Assembly: GCA_035495315.1 (NCBI GenBank)
Contig: DATJGF010000199.1
Coordinates: 1 to 62,836 of the forward strand
Source of the DNA: DATJGF01 sp035495315
Lineage (GTDB): Bacteria; Verrucomicrobiota; Verrucomicrobiia; Limisphaerales; UBA8199
Direction of reading: 5' to 3'
DNA: 62,836 bases
Of the stretch, positions 33,375 to 41,724 are shown in pieces. Every line of letters starts with the position of its first letter. Positions within the stretch are counted from its first letter, which is position 1. The position numbers were made by a program, and so were the translations under genes. Below the pieces are notes generated by a model that worked only from the letters and a program-made list of their open reading frames with translations, was not told the DNA's origin and made no database searches.

Positions 33375-35548
33375 GCAAATTCCCGGATTTTTCACAGGTT
33401 CCGTTTGAGGCCAAGCCGGCTGCCGTCACCTTTGATGATTGGAAGGTGCGGTTTGAAGAAGAGACCGGCAAGTCACTCGACGATTGGGCGTATCAAACCC
33501 TTGAACAGATCGAGCTCAAGCCGCTCTACACCGCCAATGATTTGGCTAATTGCGAGCACCTCGATACCATGCCCGGTTTGCCGCCCTATCTTCGAGGGCC
33601 GTATGGTTCAATGTATGTAAGTAGAGCCTGGACCGTTCGACAATACGCGGGCTTTTCGACTGCAGAGGAAAGCAACGCGTTTTATCGGAGAAACATCGCT
33701 GCTGGCCAGCAGGGGTTGTCCGTCGCGTTCGATCTACCAAGTCATCGCGGCTATGATTCGGATCATCCGCGCGCGTTTGCTGACGTCGGCAAGGCCGGCG
33801 TGGCCGTCGATTCAATCCTCGACATGAAGGTGCTCTTCGACGGCATTCCGCTGGATCGCATCTCTGTTTCGATGACGATGAACGGCGCGGTGTTGCCAGT
33901 GATGGCGTTTTATATCGCCGCCGCGGAGGAGCAAGGGGTCAAACTGGAACAACTTTCCGGCACCATTCAAAACGACATTCTGAAAGAATACATGGTGCGC
34001 AACACTTATATCTATCCGCCGGGGCCTTCGATGCGCATCATCGCCGATATCTTTGCGTTCACTTCGAAGCAGATGCCCAAATTTAATTCGATTTCCATTT
34101 CCGGCTATCACATGCAGGAAGCCGGTGCGCCGGCTGATTTGGAAATGGCGTATACATTGGCCGACGGCCTGGAGTATATCCGCACCGGCATCAAAGCCGG
34201 GATTGACATCGATGCCTTCGCTCCGCGGCTCTCTTTCTTCTGGGCCCAAGGAAAGAATTTCTTTATGGAAGTCGCCAAGATGCGTGCTGCACGCGCGCTT
34301 TGGGCAAAGCTCGTCAAGCAGTTCGGGCCGAAGAATCCCAAATCGATGGCGCTGAGGACCCACTCGCAGACCTCGGGCTGGACGCTGACCGAACAGGACC
34401 CGTTTAACAATGTCGCCCGGACTTGCATTGAGGCGATGGCGGCGGCGTTGGGTCACACCCAATCGCTCCACACCAATTCGCTCGATGAGGCGATTGCGCT
34501 GCCGACCGATTTCTCGGCGCGTATCGCGCGCAATACGCAACTGCTGCTTCAAGAGGAAACCGGCATTGGCAAAGTGATCGATCCATGGGCCGGGTCGTTT
34601 TTCGTCGAGACACTCACCGATGCGTTAATGCGCCGTGCCTGGGGTCATATCCAGGAGGTGGAAGCCCTCGGTGGAATGGCCAAGGCCATAGAAACCGGCT
34701 TACCTAAGCTCCGTATTGAAGAAGCGGCTGCTCGTCGCCAGGCGCAAATCGATTCAGGCAAGGAAAGCATCGTCGGCGTAAATACATTGCGTCTTGAAAA
34801 AATAGAGCAACTCGAGGTGCGTGAGGTCGACAATACCGCCGTGCGGGAAGCGCAAATCAAGCGTCTGCATCAGCTCAAAAAAGAACGCGACCACAGCAAA
34901 GTTCAGTCGGCCCTGGAAGCGCTTACACGCGCCGCCGAAAGCGGGCAGGGCAACCTGTTGGCCTTAACGCTCGATGCGGCCCGGGCGCGCGCAACCCTCG
35001 GCGAAGTCTCCTTTGCTTTAGAGAAAGTATTTACACGGCACAAGGCCAGCGTTCGTTCCGTGTCGGGCGTCTATGCTTCGGAGTATGGCTTGAGCCCGGA
35101 AACTGAGCAGGTGCGGCAATCGGCGGATCAGTTTGCCGCGAAACAGGGCCGCCGTCCGCGCATCCTCATCGCCAAAATGGGCCAGGACGGGCATGACCGC
35201 GGGGCGAAGGTTGTCGCGACGGCCTATGCAGACCTGGGGTTTGATGTTGATATGGGCCCGCTGTTTCAGCAACCGGACGAGGTGGCACGCATGGCGTCTG
35301 AAAATGATGTCCACGTGGTTGGAATCAGTTCCCTGGCCGGAGGTCATAAAACCTTGCTGGTGCAACTGGTCGAGGAACTGAGGAAGATTGGCCGTGACGA
35401 TATTGTCGTTGTGGTTGGCGGGGTTATTCCACCCCAGGACTATGATTTTCTGACGCGAAATGGAGCCGATGCGGTATTTGGGCCGGGCACGTTTATTCCT
35501 GACGCGGCGAAGCAGATTTTGACCGAACTGAACCAGCGGTTTGGCTAA
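33371..35548 (+). CDS. mutB: Methylmalonyl-CoA mutase, large (B12-binding) subunit
   Basis: A 725-residue catalytic subunit that interconverts succinyl-CoA and (R)-methylmalonyl-CoA with adenosylcobalamin. Family marks: the RGPYGSMYVSRAWTVRQYAG segment near residue 76, GLSVAFDLPSHRGYDSDHP, SISISGYHMQEAGA and RTHSQTSGWTLTEQDP. The C-terminal B12 domain has GQDGHDRGAKV with the cobalt-ligating His608, and ISSLAGGHKTL. The whole molecule is present and intact. Coupled by an ATGA overlap to the small-subunit gene and followed after 18 bases by the GTPase chaperone MeaB, the usual arrangement. Confidence 0.97.
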   Translation: MSKFPDFSQVPFEAKPAAVTFDDWKVRFEEETGKSLDDWAYQTLEQIELKPLYTANDLANCEHLDTMPGLPPYLRGPYGSMYVSRAWTVRQYAGFSTAEESNAFYRRNIAAGQQGLSVAFDLPSHRGYDSDHPRAFADVGKAGVAVDSILDMKVLFDGIPLDRISVSMTMNGAVLPVMAFYIAAAEEQGVKLEQLSGTIQNDILKEYMVRNTYIYPPGPSMRIIADIFAFTSKQMPKFNSISISGYHMQEAGAPADLEMAYTLADGLEYIRTGIKAGIDIDAFAPRLSFFWAQGKNFFMEVAKMRAARALWAKLVKQFGPKNPKSMALRTHSQTSGWTLTEQDPFNNVARTCIEAMAAALGHTQSLHTNSLDEAIALPTDFSARIARNTQLLLQEETGIGKVIDPWAGSFFVETLTDALMRRAWGHIQEVEALGGMAKAIETGLPKLRIEEAAARRQAQIDSGKESIVGVNTLRLEKIEQLEVREVDNTAVREAQIKRLHQLKKERDHSKVQSALEALTRAAESGQGNLLALTLDAARARATLGEVSFALEKVFTRHKASVRSVSGVYASEYGLSPETEQVRQSADQFAAKQGRRPRILIAKMGQDGHDRGAKVVATAYADLGFDVDMGPLFQQPDEVARMASENDVHVVGISSLAGGHKTLLVQLVEELRKIGRDDIVVVVGGVIPPQDYDFLTRNGADAVFGPGTFIPDAAKQILTELNQRFG

Positions 35549-35566
35549 GGCTGAGGGTGGGTAGCA

Positions 35567-36610
35567 GTGGAAGCCGACCAACCAAAATCAACCGGATCGC
35601 CTCGAACCCGGGCGGGGCTCTTGGTTGACGATTATGTCGAGGGCGTTCTGGCCGGCAACCGCGCGACGCTGGCACGCGCCATCACCCTGATCGAGAGTAA
35701 CTCCCCGTTGCACGAGCACCAAGCCCAGGAAGTCCTCCGGCTGCTGCTGCCCCATACCGGCAAGGCCAAACGTGTCGGGATCACCGGTGTGCCCGGGGTC
35801 GGCAAAAGCACTTTCATCGAATCCTTTGGAACCATGCTGGTTCGGGCCAGGCACAAGCTCGCGGTTCTGGCCATCGACCCTACCAGTACACGCTCCGGGG
35901 GGAGCATACTCGGCGACAAGACGCGGATGGAAAGACTGAGCCGTGAACCCAATGCGTTCATTCGCCCCTCGCCCGCGGGTGCCAACCTTGGGGGCGTTGC
36001 CCGTCGCACGCGTGAAGCGATGCTGTTTTGTGAAGCAGCCGGCTTCGACATTATTCTGATCGAGACTGTCGGTGTGGGGCAAAGCGAGACGGCCTTGCGG
36101 TCGATGGTCGATTTTTTTCTGCTGCTACAACTGCCGGGCGCCGGGGATGAGTTACAGGCGATGAAGAAAGGGATTGTCGAAATGGCGGACCTGGTCCTCA
36201 TCAACAAGGCCGATGGCGATAACCGCCCGCGGGCGGAGTTGGCGCGCGCTGAGCAGGATGCCACGCTGCACTACCTGCAACCGGTGACGCCTGAGTGGAA
36301 AACCGCGGTCAGGCTCTCCTCCGGTTTAACTGGTGAAGGCGTCACCGAGGCTTGGGAGATCATCGAACGATTTTATCGACAGCTCGAACCGAAGGGAATC
36401 CTCGCCCGGCGCAGACAACAACAGGCGCTGGACTGGCTGGGCGACTTGATTCAGGATGAACTCCGGCGAAGCTTTTACCACGACCCACGGGTCACCGAGC
36501 AATTGCCAGCAACTCAAGCTGCACTCTTGCGCGGTGAGTTGACCGCGGTCCAAGCCGCCAGAAAATTGTTGGCTACGCATGCCGGCGCTATGCCGCCGCC
36601 AACTCAATAG
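35567..36610 (+). CDS. meaB: Methylmalonyl-CoA mutase-associated GTPase MeaB (ArgK type)
   Basis: A 347-residue G3E-family P-loop GTPase that protects the mutase and gates loading of adenosylcobalamin. Walker A is GVPGVGKSTFIESFG (about residues 69-83), followed by the ArgK-type DPTSTRSGGSILGDKTRM, the Walker B/G3 region IILIETVGVGQSE and the base-specificity motif LINKADGDN (NKAD). Its start is GTG, 18 bases after the mutase stop. The C-terminal helices (about 280-330) form the dimerisation arm. Position directly after mutAB confirms its role as the mutase chaperone rather than an arginine-transport kinase. Confidence 0.95.
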   Translation: MEADQPKSTGSPRTRAGLLVDDYVEGVLAGNRATLARAITLIESNSPLHEHQAQEVLRLLLPHTGKAKRVGITGVPGVGKSTFIESFGTMLVRARHKLAVLAIDPTSTRSGGSILGDKTRMERLSREPNAFIRPSPAGANLGGVARRTREAMLFCEAAGFDIILIETVGVGQSETALRSMVDFFLLLQLPGAGDELQAMKKGIVEMADLVLINKADGDNRPRAELARAEQDATLHYLQPVTPEWKTAVRLSSGLTGEGVTEAWEIIERFYRQLEPKGILARRRQQQALDWLGDLIQDELRRSFYHDPRVTEQLPATQAALLRGELTAVQAARKLLATHAGAMPPPTQ

Positions 36611-36614
36611 AATT

Positions 36615-37031
36615 ATGCTTACGAAAATTGATCATCTGGGAATCGCTGTGCGGTCATTGGACGAAGCGGTTCCATATTACGAAAAGGCGCTTGGCCTCAA
36701 GTGTGAACACCGCGAAGAAGTGCCCTCTCAAAAAGTGCGCACGGCTTTTTTCCACGTTGGTGAGGTTCATTTGGAACTACTCGAGCCGACCGATCCAGAG
36801 AGCTCGATCGCCAAGTTTTTAGAAAAGAGTCCGGGTGGAGGCATTCATCACATCGCGTTTGCGACTGACAACATCGAGGGCCAACTGAAACAAGCCTCCG
36901 CCGCCGGAGTCCGATTGATTCACGATCAACCTTTCGAAGGCGCGGCGAACAAGCTTGTGGCGTTTTTACACCCCAAATCGACCTTCGGCGTGCTGACCGA
37001 GTTTTGCGCGCCTAAAAGCAAGACGACTTAA
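36615..37031 (+). CDS. mce: Methylmalonyl-CoA epimerase
   Basis: A 138-residue vicinal-oxygen-chelate protein that interconverts (S)- and (R)-methylmalonyl-CoA, linking the carboxyltransferase to the mutase. Both VOC modules are visible: IDHLGIAVRSLDEAVPYYEKAL at the start gives the first metal His, GGIHHIAFATDN the second, and GVLTEFC the C-terminal Glu. HLELLEP supplies the mid-strand Glu. The ATG at 36615 lies four bases after meaB and matches the family start; a longer frame from 36579 overlaps meaB and is not supported. The 12S-type carboxyltransferase gene follows after 17 bases. Confidence 0.95.
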   Translation: MLTKIDHLGIAVRSLDEAVPYYEKALGLKCEHREEVPSQKVRTAFFHVGEVHLELLEPTDPESSIAKFLEKSPGGGIHHIAFATDNIEGQLKQASAAGVRLIHDQPFEGAANKLVAFLHPKSTFGVLTEFCAPKSKTT

Positions 37032-37048
37032 GGAAAGCAACCCCGATC

Positions 37049-38602
37049 ATGGCCATTCCCAAAGCAGCATTGGACGAACTGGAGAAGCGCCGATCGACCG
37101 CGCGTGCCGGTGGTGGCGAAGATAAACTGGCAGCGCGCCGCAAAAGCGGGTTGCTCACCGCTCGCGATCGGCTCGATAAGCTTTTCCAACCAGGAACATT
37201 CCAAGAATGGGGACTGCATGCCGACCACGACTGCCACCATTTCGGCATGGAAAAGAAAAGTCTGCCTGGGGACGGTGTCGTCACCGGCACAGGGATGGTT
37301 GATGGCCGTCTGGTAGCCGCCTTCAGCCAGGATTTCACTGTCAGTGGTGGTTCGCTGGGTCGGATCCATGCAAAAAAAATCTGCGACCTGATGGATTACG
37401 CCTTAAAGGTCGGTTGTCCGCTGCTGGGCTTCAACGATTCTGGCGGCGCTCGCATTCAGGAAGGGGACAATTCGCTTTCGGGTTACGGCCAGGTATTTTT
37501 CAGAAATGTGCTGGTCTCCGGTGTTTTGCCTCAGATAGCGATCGTAGCCGGGCCCTGCGCCGGTGGTGCTGCTTACTCTCCGGCCCTGATGGATTTCATT
37601 ATCATGGTGAAGGGTACCTCCAATATGTTCATTTGCGGGCCCGAAGTCATTCAGGCCGTCACCGGTCAGAAAACCACGATGGACGAAATCGGAAGCCCGC
37701 AAACCAACGCCGGTGTCAGTGGCAATGTCCATTTCGTTGCGGAGAATGACGTTCAGGCGATTGAGATCGCTCGAAAACTTCTGTCATTCGTCCCCGCGAA
37801 CAATCTGCTCGATCCGCCGCATCGCCCGACACCGCAACTCGATCTCGCTCCAGATCCTGAACTGGGCAAGCTGGTGCCCGAAGGGGCCAAAGACCCGATG
37901 GATGTCACTAAGATTATTTTGCGGTTGGTGGATGGCGGTGATTTTCTGGAGGTTCACCAGGCGTGGGCGCGGAATATAATTGTGGGTTTAGCCCGTTTGC
38001 AGGGCCTTGTAGTCGGCGTTATTGCCAACAATTCTGCCGTCAAGGCCGGCACACTCGATATCGATGCTTCTGATAAGGCGGCACGCTTCATCCGATTTTG
38101 TAACGTGTTCAACATCCCCTTGCTCACCCTGGTCGATGTCCCCGGCTTTATGCCCGGCGTTCAACAAGAGCGCGGCGGGATCATCCGGCACGGCGCTAAA
38201 ATGCTCTTTGCCTACGCCGCGGCCACCGTTCCAAAAGTCACGCTGATCATGCGCAAAGCCTACGGTGGGGCTTACCTGGCGATGTGCAGCGCCGATATGG
38301 GCGCGGATTTTGTTTATGCGTGGCCGACAGCCGAGATCGCAGTCATGGGCGCCGAAGGAGCAGTTAAAATCCTCTACAAGCGCGAAATCACCGCCGCGAA
38401 GGATCCTAAAGTCAAAGAGGCTGAACTGGTGGCTAATTACCGGGAAAAATTCTGTTCGCCGTACGAAGCGGCACGCAATGCGATGATCACCGATGTGATC
38501 ACTCCGGCTGAAACCCGCGCGACCATTTCACTCGCTTTGCGCAACTCACTGACCAAACGCGAGACCCGTCCACCCAAGAAGCACGGAACAATCCCGCTGT
38601 AA
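37049..38602 (+). CDS. Transcarboxylase 12S-type subunit (methylmalonyl-CoA carboxyltransferase)
   Basis: A 517-residue acyl-CoA carboxyltransferase of the PccB/MmdA/12S family, which transfers the carboxyl group between (S)-methylmalonyl-CoA and biotin. Both crotonase-like halves are complete. The first oxyanion region is GFNDSGGARIQEG (about 130-142), with AGPCAGGAAYSPAL; the second is VDVPGFMPGVQQERGGIIRHG in two pieces, with YGGAYLAMCS. On sequence alone it could be a propionyl-CoA carboxylase beta chain or decarboxylase alpha chain. The neighbours decide: no biotin carboxylase or membrane pump gene is present, but 5S- and 1.3S-like genes are. Confidence 0.93.
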   Translation: MAIPKAALDELEKRRSTARAGGGEDKLAARRKSGLLTARDRLDKLFQPGTFQEWGLHADHDCHHFGMEKKSLPGDGVVTGTGMVDGRLVAAFSQDFTVSGGSLGRIHAKKICDLMDYALKVGCPLLGFNDSGGARIQEGDNSLSGYGQVFFRNVLVSGVLPQIAIVAGPCAGGAAYSPALMDFIIMVKGTSNMFICGPEVIQAVTGQKTTMDEIGSPQTNAGVSGNVHFVAENDVQAIEIARKLLSFVPANNLLDPPHRPTPQLDLAPDPELGKLVPEGAKDPMDVTKIILRLVDGGDFLEVHQAWARNIIVGLARLQGLVVGVIANNSAVKAGTLDIDASDKAARFIRFCNVFNIPLLTLVDVPGFMPGVQQERGGIIRHGAKMLFAYAAATVPKVTLIMRKAYGGAYLAMCSADMGADFVYAWPTAEIAVMGAEGAVKILYKREITAAKDPKVKEAELVANYREKFCSPYEAARNAMITDVITPAETRATISLALRNSLTKRETRPPKKHGTIPL

Positions 38603-38607
38603 CACGC

Positions 38608-39000
38608 ATGAGCAAATCAGGTCCAAGTTCGGAGTTAGGCCCGGCGGAAGCCGATCTCGGCCACGCGCTGGTCTTGATTCAGCGCGTGTTGCAGCGCTTG
38701 GAAGAACCAGCGCGCGTCGCCGAGGTGCAAGCCGCTTTACGTCGGGCAGCCGAATGTGTCGAATCGGCGCGCAGGGCGCACGAAAAAGATTTCGCGCCTC
38801 CGGTACTGACGGGGGCCCAGCGGGTCGCTACCAATATTCGACCCGAAATCGCTGCGGTCATTGCAGCGGCGATCGCTGTCACCTTCGATCGGCCGCATCG
38901 GCTCGTCTCGGTTCAGCCGGTCCAAACTCCTGTGCCTTACCTTAATGTTTGGGCACTCGAAGGCCGCACGCAGATATTCCAGTCTCACAAGATTCGGTAA
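38608..39000 (+). CDS. Small uncharacterised protein of the transcarboxylase cluster
   Basis: A 130-residue soluble protein with no membrane helix. Residues 1-75 are helical and charged (HALVLIQRVLQRLEE, AALRRAAECVESARRAHE). Residues about 85-105 read NIRPEIAAVIAAAIAV, and the end reads WALEGRTQIFQSHKIR. The last two features resemble the C-terminal part of small subunits of biotin-dependent decarboxylases (the PEXXAVIXAAI helix and a WXXAGR-like tail), so I infer an assembly or linker role. Its place between the 12S and biotin-carrier genes, with gaps of 5 and 9 bases, strongly ties it to the complex. I cannot name its biochemical role. Confidence 0.8.
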   Translation: MSKSGPSSELGPAEADLGHALVLIQRVLQRLEEPARVAEVQAALRRAAECVESARRAHEKDFAPPVLTGAQRVATNIRPEIAAVIAAAIAVTFDRPHRLVSVQPVQTPVPYLNVWALEGRTQIFQSHKIR

Positions 39001-39009
39001 ACCATCGCC

Positions 39010-39411
39010 ATGATAAAGAAACTTCGGGTCACGGTGGACGGCAATACGTACGACGTCACGGTCGAACTGGCAGACGAAGCCGCCGCTCCGACGGCTGCAG
39101 CTCCTCCTCCGCCTCCGCCTGCGGTCGCAGCTCCGCCTGTTTCAGCCCCTGCAGCTCTGCCGACCCAAGCTGCACCATTGCCTCAAGTTGCTGCTGGTCC
39201 GGGTGAAGTGCCAAGTCCTCTTGCCGGCCGCGTCACAGCGGTTGTCGTCGCCGTCGACCAGGAGGTAAAGCAGGGAGACCATTTGTTAACTCTGGAGGCG
39301 ATGAAGATGAACACGTTTGTTTTCGCTCCTGGCCCCGGAAAGGTCGCACAAATAAAAGTCGCCGTAGGTGATGCGGTCCAGGAAGGGCAGACGCTCGTCA
39401 CGATTCGATAG
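39010..39411 (+). CDS. Biotin carboxyl carrier protein (transcarboxylase 1.3S-type)
   Basis: A 133-residue biotin carrier. The N-terminus (LRVTVDGNTYDVTVELADE) is the docking strand pair; residues about 28-62 form an Ala/Pro-rich flexible linker; residues 65-133 are the biotinyl domain, with Lys99 in LEAMKMNTFVF as the biotin site, 35 residues from the C-terminus as usual. It carries carboxyl groups between the 12S-type and 5S-type active sites. Biotin ligase is encoded immediately downstream, with stop and start practically touching. The N-terminal strand resembles the truncated tail of the 5S-type protein, suggesting a shared ancestor. Confidence 0.95.
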   Translation: MIKKLRVTVDGNTYDVTVELADEAAAPTAAAPPPPPPAVAAPPVSAPAALPTQAAPLPQVAAGPGEVPSPLAGRVTAVVVAVDQEVKQGDHLLTLEAMKMNTFVFAPGPGKVAQIKVAVGDAVQEGQTLVTIR

Positions 39412-39419
39412 TGATTTTT

Positions 39420-40211
39420 ATGAGGAGTGAGGTTTCGCTGCCGAACTTCAATGCCGTAGCAGCTATGCTCACGGGCGCTAAAGTCTTCGAACTTGGCGGT
39501 TGGACCATCCATGAGTTGGACGCAGTCAATTCGACGAACCTGGTTGCAGGGACTTTACCGGTATGGCATGCCCTCCGCGCGGAAACGCAAACAGCCGGCC
39601 GCGGTCGTTTTGAGCGCCCGTGGATTTCGGACAGAGGTGGACTTTGGCTGTCTGCAGTGGTGCCGGCACCGTCGGTCGCTTCTGCCAAAGAGGGATTGCC
39701 GTTGGTGGCGGGATTGGCCGTTTGCACAGCATTGACCGAGTTCGGCATAAAGGCATTGCGCCTGCGTTGGCCAAACGATGTGCTGGTGCATGACCGCAAA
39801 TTGGCCGGCGTGCTCGTGGATCAATTCGTCCCGGATCGGTTCGTTATCGGCATTGGCCTCAACGTAAACAACCGACCCGAAGTTCACGATGTCAAGCTCA
39901 GGAACCACACGGCGCGCCTGGCAGAATCGCTTCAATCAATACCCCCGCTTACGAAGATTATTGAGGTTATGCTGGCCTGGTTGCATCGGCTGATCGTCGA
40001 GTTGAATGATCATGGATTCGTCTCAATGCAACCAAGGATCAACATGCTCTGGGGCAAATCGCGTCGCGTCGAACTGGCGCTGGACAGCGCTGCGGTTTGC
40101 GGAGTTTTCAGCGGTGTCGACGAGCATGGGCGCTTACTCCTATGCGACGACGCCGGCGCTATTGTCGCGTATAATGCTGCGCAGGTGCGTCATCTCCAAG
40201 AAATCGAATGA
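39420..40211 (+). CDS. birA: Biotin--protein ligase, monofunctional
   Basis: A ligase of 263 residues that activates biotin with ATP and attaches it to the carrier Lys. Catalytic marks: STNLVAGTLP, QTAGRGRFERPWISDRGGLW (the GRGR biotinyl-AMP loop, with RFERPW where RXGRXW is usual), LRWPNDVLV, KLAGVLVDQ and IGIGLNVNN, then a C-terminal SH3-like cap (SAAVCGVFSGVDEHGRLLL). There is no N-terminal winged helix, so it does not act as a repressor. The ATG at 39420 is preferred; a GTG at 39411 would overlap the carrier stop by one base. Overlaps the CoA-transferase start by four bases. Confidence 0.93.
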   Translation: MRSEVSLPNFNAVAAMLTGAKVFELGGWTIHELDAVNSTNLVAGTLPVWHALRAETQTAGRGRFERPWISDRGGLWLSAVVPAPSVASAKEGLPLVAGLAVCTALTEFGIKALRLRWPNDVLVHDRKLAGVLVDQFVPDRFVIGIGLNVNNRPEVHDVKLRNHTARLAESLQSIPPLTKIIEVMLAWLHRLIVELNDHGFVSMQPRINMLWGKSRRVELALDSAAVCGVFSGVDEHGRLLLCDDAGAIVAYNAAQVRHLQEIE

Positions 40212-41704
40212 GCTCTTTCCCCACCATCTCTGCGGCCGAAGCGGCGAGTCATATCATCAATGGCCAGACAGTGGCGTTCAGCGGCTTCACACCCGCCGGC
40301 GCGGCCAAAGCGGTTCCCAAGGCCATTGCCGACAAAGCTACCACCCTGCACAAGGCGGGCGACGAGTTTCGGATTGGTGTCATGTCAGGCGCCTCGACCA
40401 GTCGGTCGTTGGACGGCGCATTGGCGCAGGCCGATGCGGTGCTGTTCCGCACGCCGTATCAGGCCGACCCGGATTTGCGCAAGAGCATCAATCAAGGGCG
40501 CACTTCGTTTTTCGATATGCACCTCTCGATGTTGCCGCAGGCGGTCCGCTATGGATTCCTGGGCCCGGTCCATTTTGCAGTCATCGAGGCCTGCGATGTG
40601 AACGATTCCGGCGAGATCACGCTGACTTCATCGGTGGGGGCGTCCCCGACGTTTTGCCACAAGGCCGAGAAAATCATTATCGAGTTGAATCGGTTTCACC
40701 CCGCCGCATTGCGAGGGTTCCACGATATTTATGAGCCTGAGGATCCGCCGTATCGCAACCCGCTGCCGATATTCAGGCCCTCAGACCGGATCGGCTCGCC
40801 CACCGTCAAGGTCGACCCGAAAAAGATTTTCGGCGTGGTTCTGAATGATGCGCCTGACGAAGCGGGTTCTTTCAGCGAACCTGCCGATGCGACACGGAGA
40901 ATCGGCGAGAATGTAGCTAACTTCCTCAGCGACGAAAGGCGCCGCGGGTTGATTCCAAAGACTTTTCTCCCGATTCAGTCCGGCGTCGGGGATACCGCCA
41001 ACGCCATTCTCCACGCAATGGGCCAGCACAAGGACATCCCCGCGTTCGATATGTACACGGAGGTGATCCAGGACGCGGTGATCGCTTTGATCAAACAAGA
41101 CAAGGTGCGTTTTGCCAGCGGCTGTTCCCTGACCGTAACGAATCCTCTGTTGCGGGAAATCTACGACCACATCCACGAATTCCGTTCTCGGCTGCTGCTG
41201 CGCCCGCAGGAAATCACCAACAGTCCCGAAATTGTCCGTCGTTTGGGCATTCTGTCGGTCAATACCGCGATCGAGGTGGATATTGCCGGCAATGTGAACA
41301 GCACGCACGTATTGGGCCGCAGCATGATGAATGGAATCGGCGGTTCGGGTGATTTCGCCCGTAACGCCTTCCTCTCGATCTTTACCTGCCCATCGACCGC
41401 CAAAGGCGACAAGATCAGCACTATTGTTCCGCTCGTGAGTCATCTCGATCATAGTGAACACTCGGTCCAGGTAGTGATCACTGAGCAGGGTGTTGCGGAC
41501 CTTCGGGGCAAGAGCCCTCCCGCGCGGGCACGCACTATTATAGAGCATTGCGCCCATCCTGATTATCGCCAGATTTTGACCGACTACCTTGCGTTGTCGG
41601 GAGGCTCACATTCACCCCAAACGTTATCTGCGGCCTTTGGAATGCACCTCGCCTTCGAGCGCAAAGGCGACATGCGCCAGGTGCGGTGGAGCGATTTCAC
41701 CTGA
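40208..41704 (+). CDS. Succinyl-CoA:acetate/propionate CoA-transferase
   Basis: A 498-residue class I CoA-transferase of the acetyl-CoA hydrolase/transferase family (AarC/Cat1/ScpC-like). It carries CoA between succinyl-CoA and acetate or propionate through a glutamyl-CoA intermediate; the probable catalytic Glu285 lies in DMYTEVIQDAV. Other marks are FSGFTPAGAAKAVP near the start, IQSGVGDTANAIL, and the oxyanion/CoA loop NGIGGSGDFARNAF. In this operon the most sensible job is moving CoA from propionyl-CoA to succinate, closing the propionate cycle. Last clearly linked gene; the PQQ-propeller gene follows 20 bases on. Confidence 0.94.
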   Translation: MSSFPTISAAEAASHIINGQTVAFSGFTPAGAAKAVPKAIADKATTLHKAGDEFRIGVMSGASTSRSLDGALAQADAVLFRTPYQADPDLRKSINQGRTSFFDMHLSMLPQAVRYGFLGPVHFAVIEACDVNDSGEITLTSSVGASPTFCHKAEKIIIELNRFHPAALRGFHDIYEPEDPPYRNPLPIFRPSDRIGSPTVKVDPKKIFGVVLNDAPDEAGSFSEPADATRRIGENVANFLSDERRRGLIPKTFLPIQSGVGDTANAILHAMGQHKDIPAFDMYTEVIQDAVIALIKQDKVRFASGCSLTVTNPLLREIYDHIHEFRSRLLLRPQEITNSPEIVRRLGILSVNTAIEVDIAGNVNSTHVLGRSMMNGIGGSGDFARNAFLSIFTCPSTAKGDKISTIVPLVSHLDHSEHSVQVVITEQGVADLRGKSPPARARTIIEHCAHPDYRQILTDYLALSGGSHSPQTLSAAFGMHLAFERKGDMRQVRWSDFT

Positions 41705-41724
41705 CGGCTTAAGGCGGGACTTGC

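Noticed and set aside
37049..38602. Propionyl-CoA carboxylase beta chain as the name for the 12S-type gene
   Set aside because: No biotin carboxylase is encoded in the cluster, while a 5S-type partner and a separate carrier are; transcarboxylase explains the set better, though sequence alone cannot exclude it.
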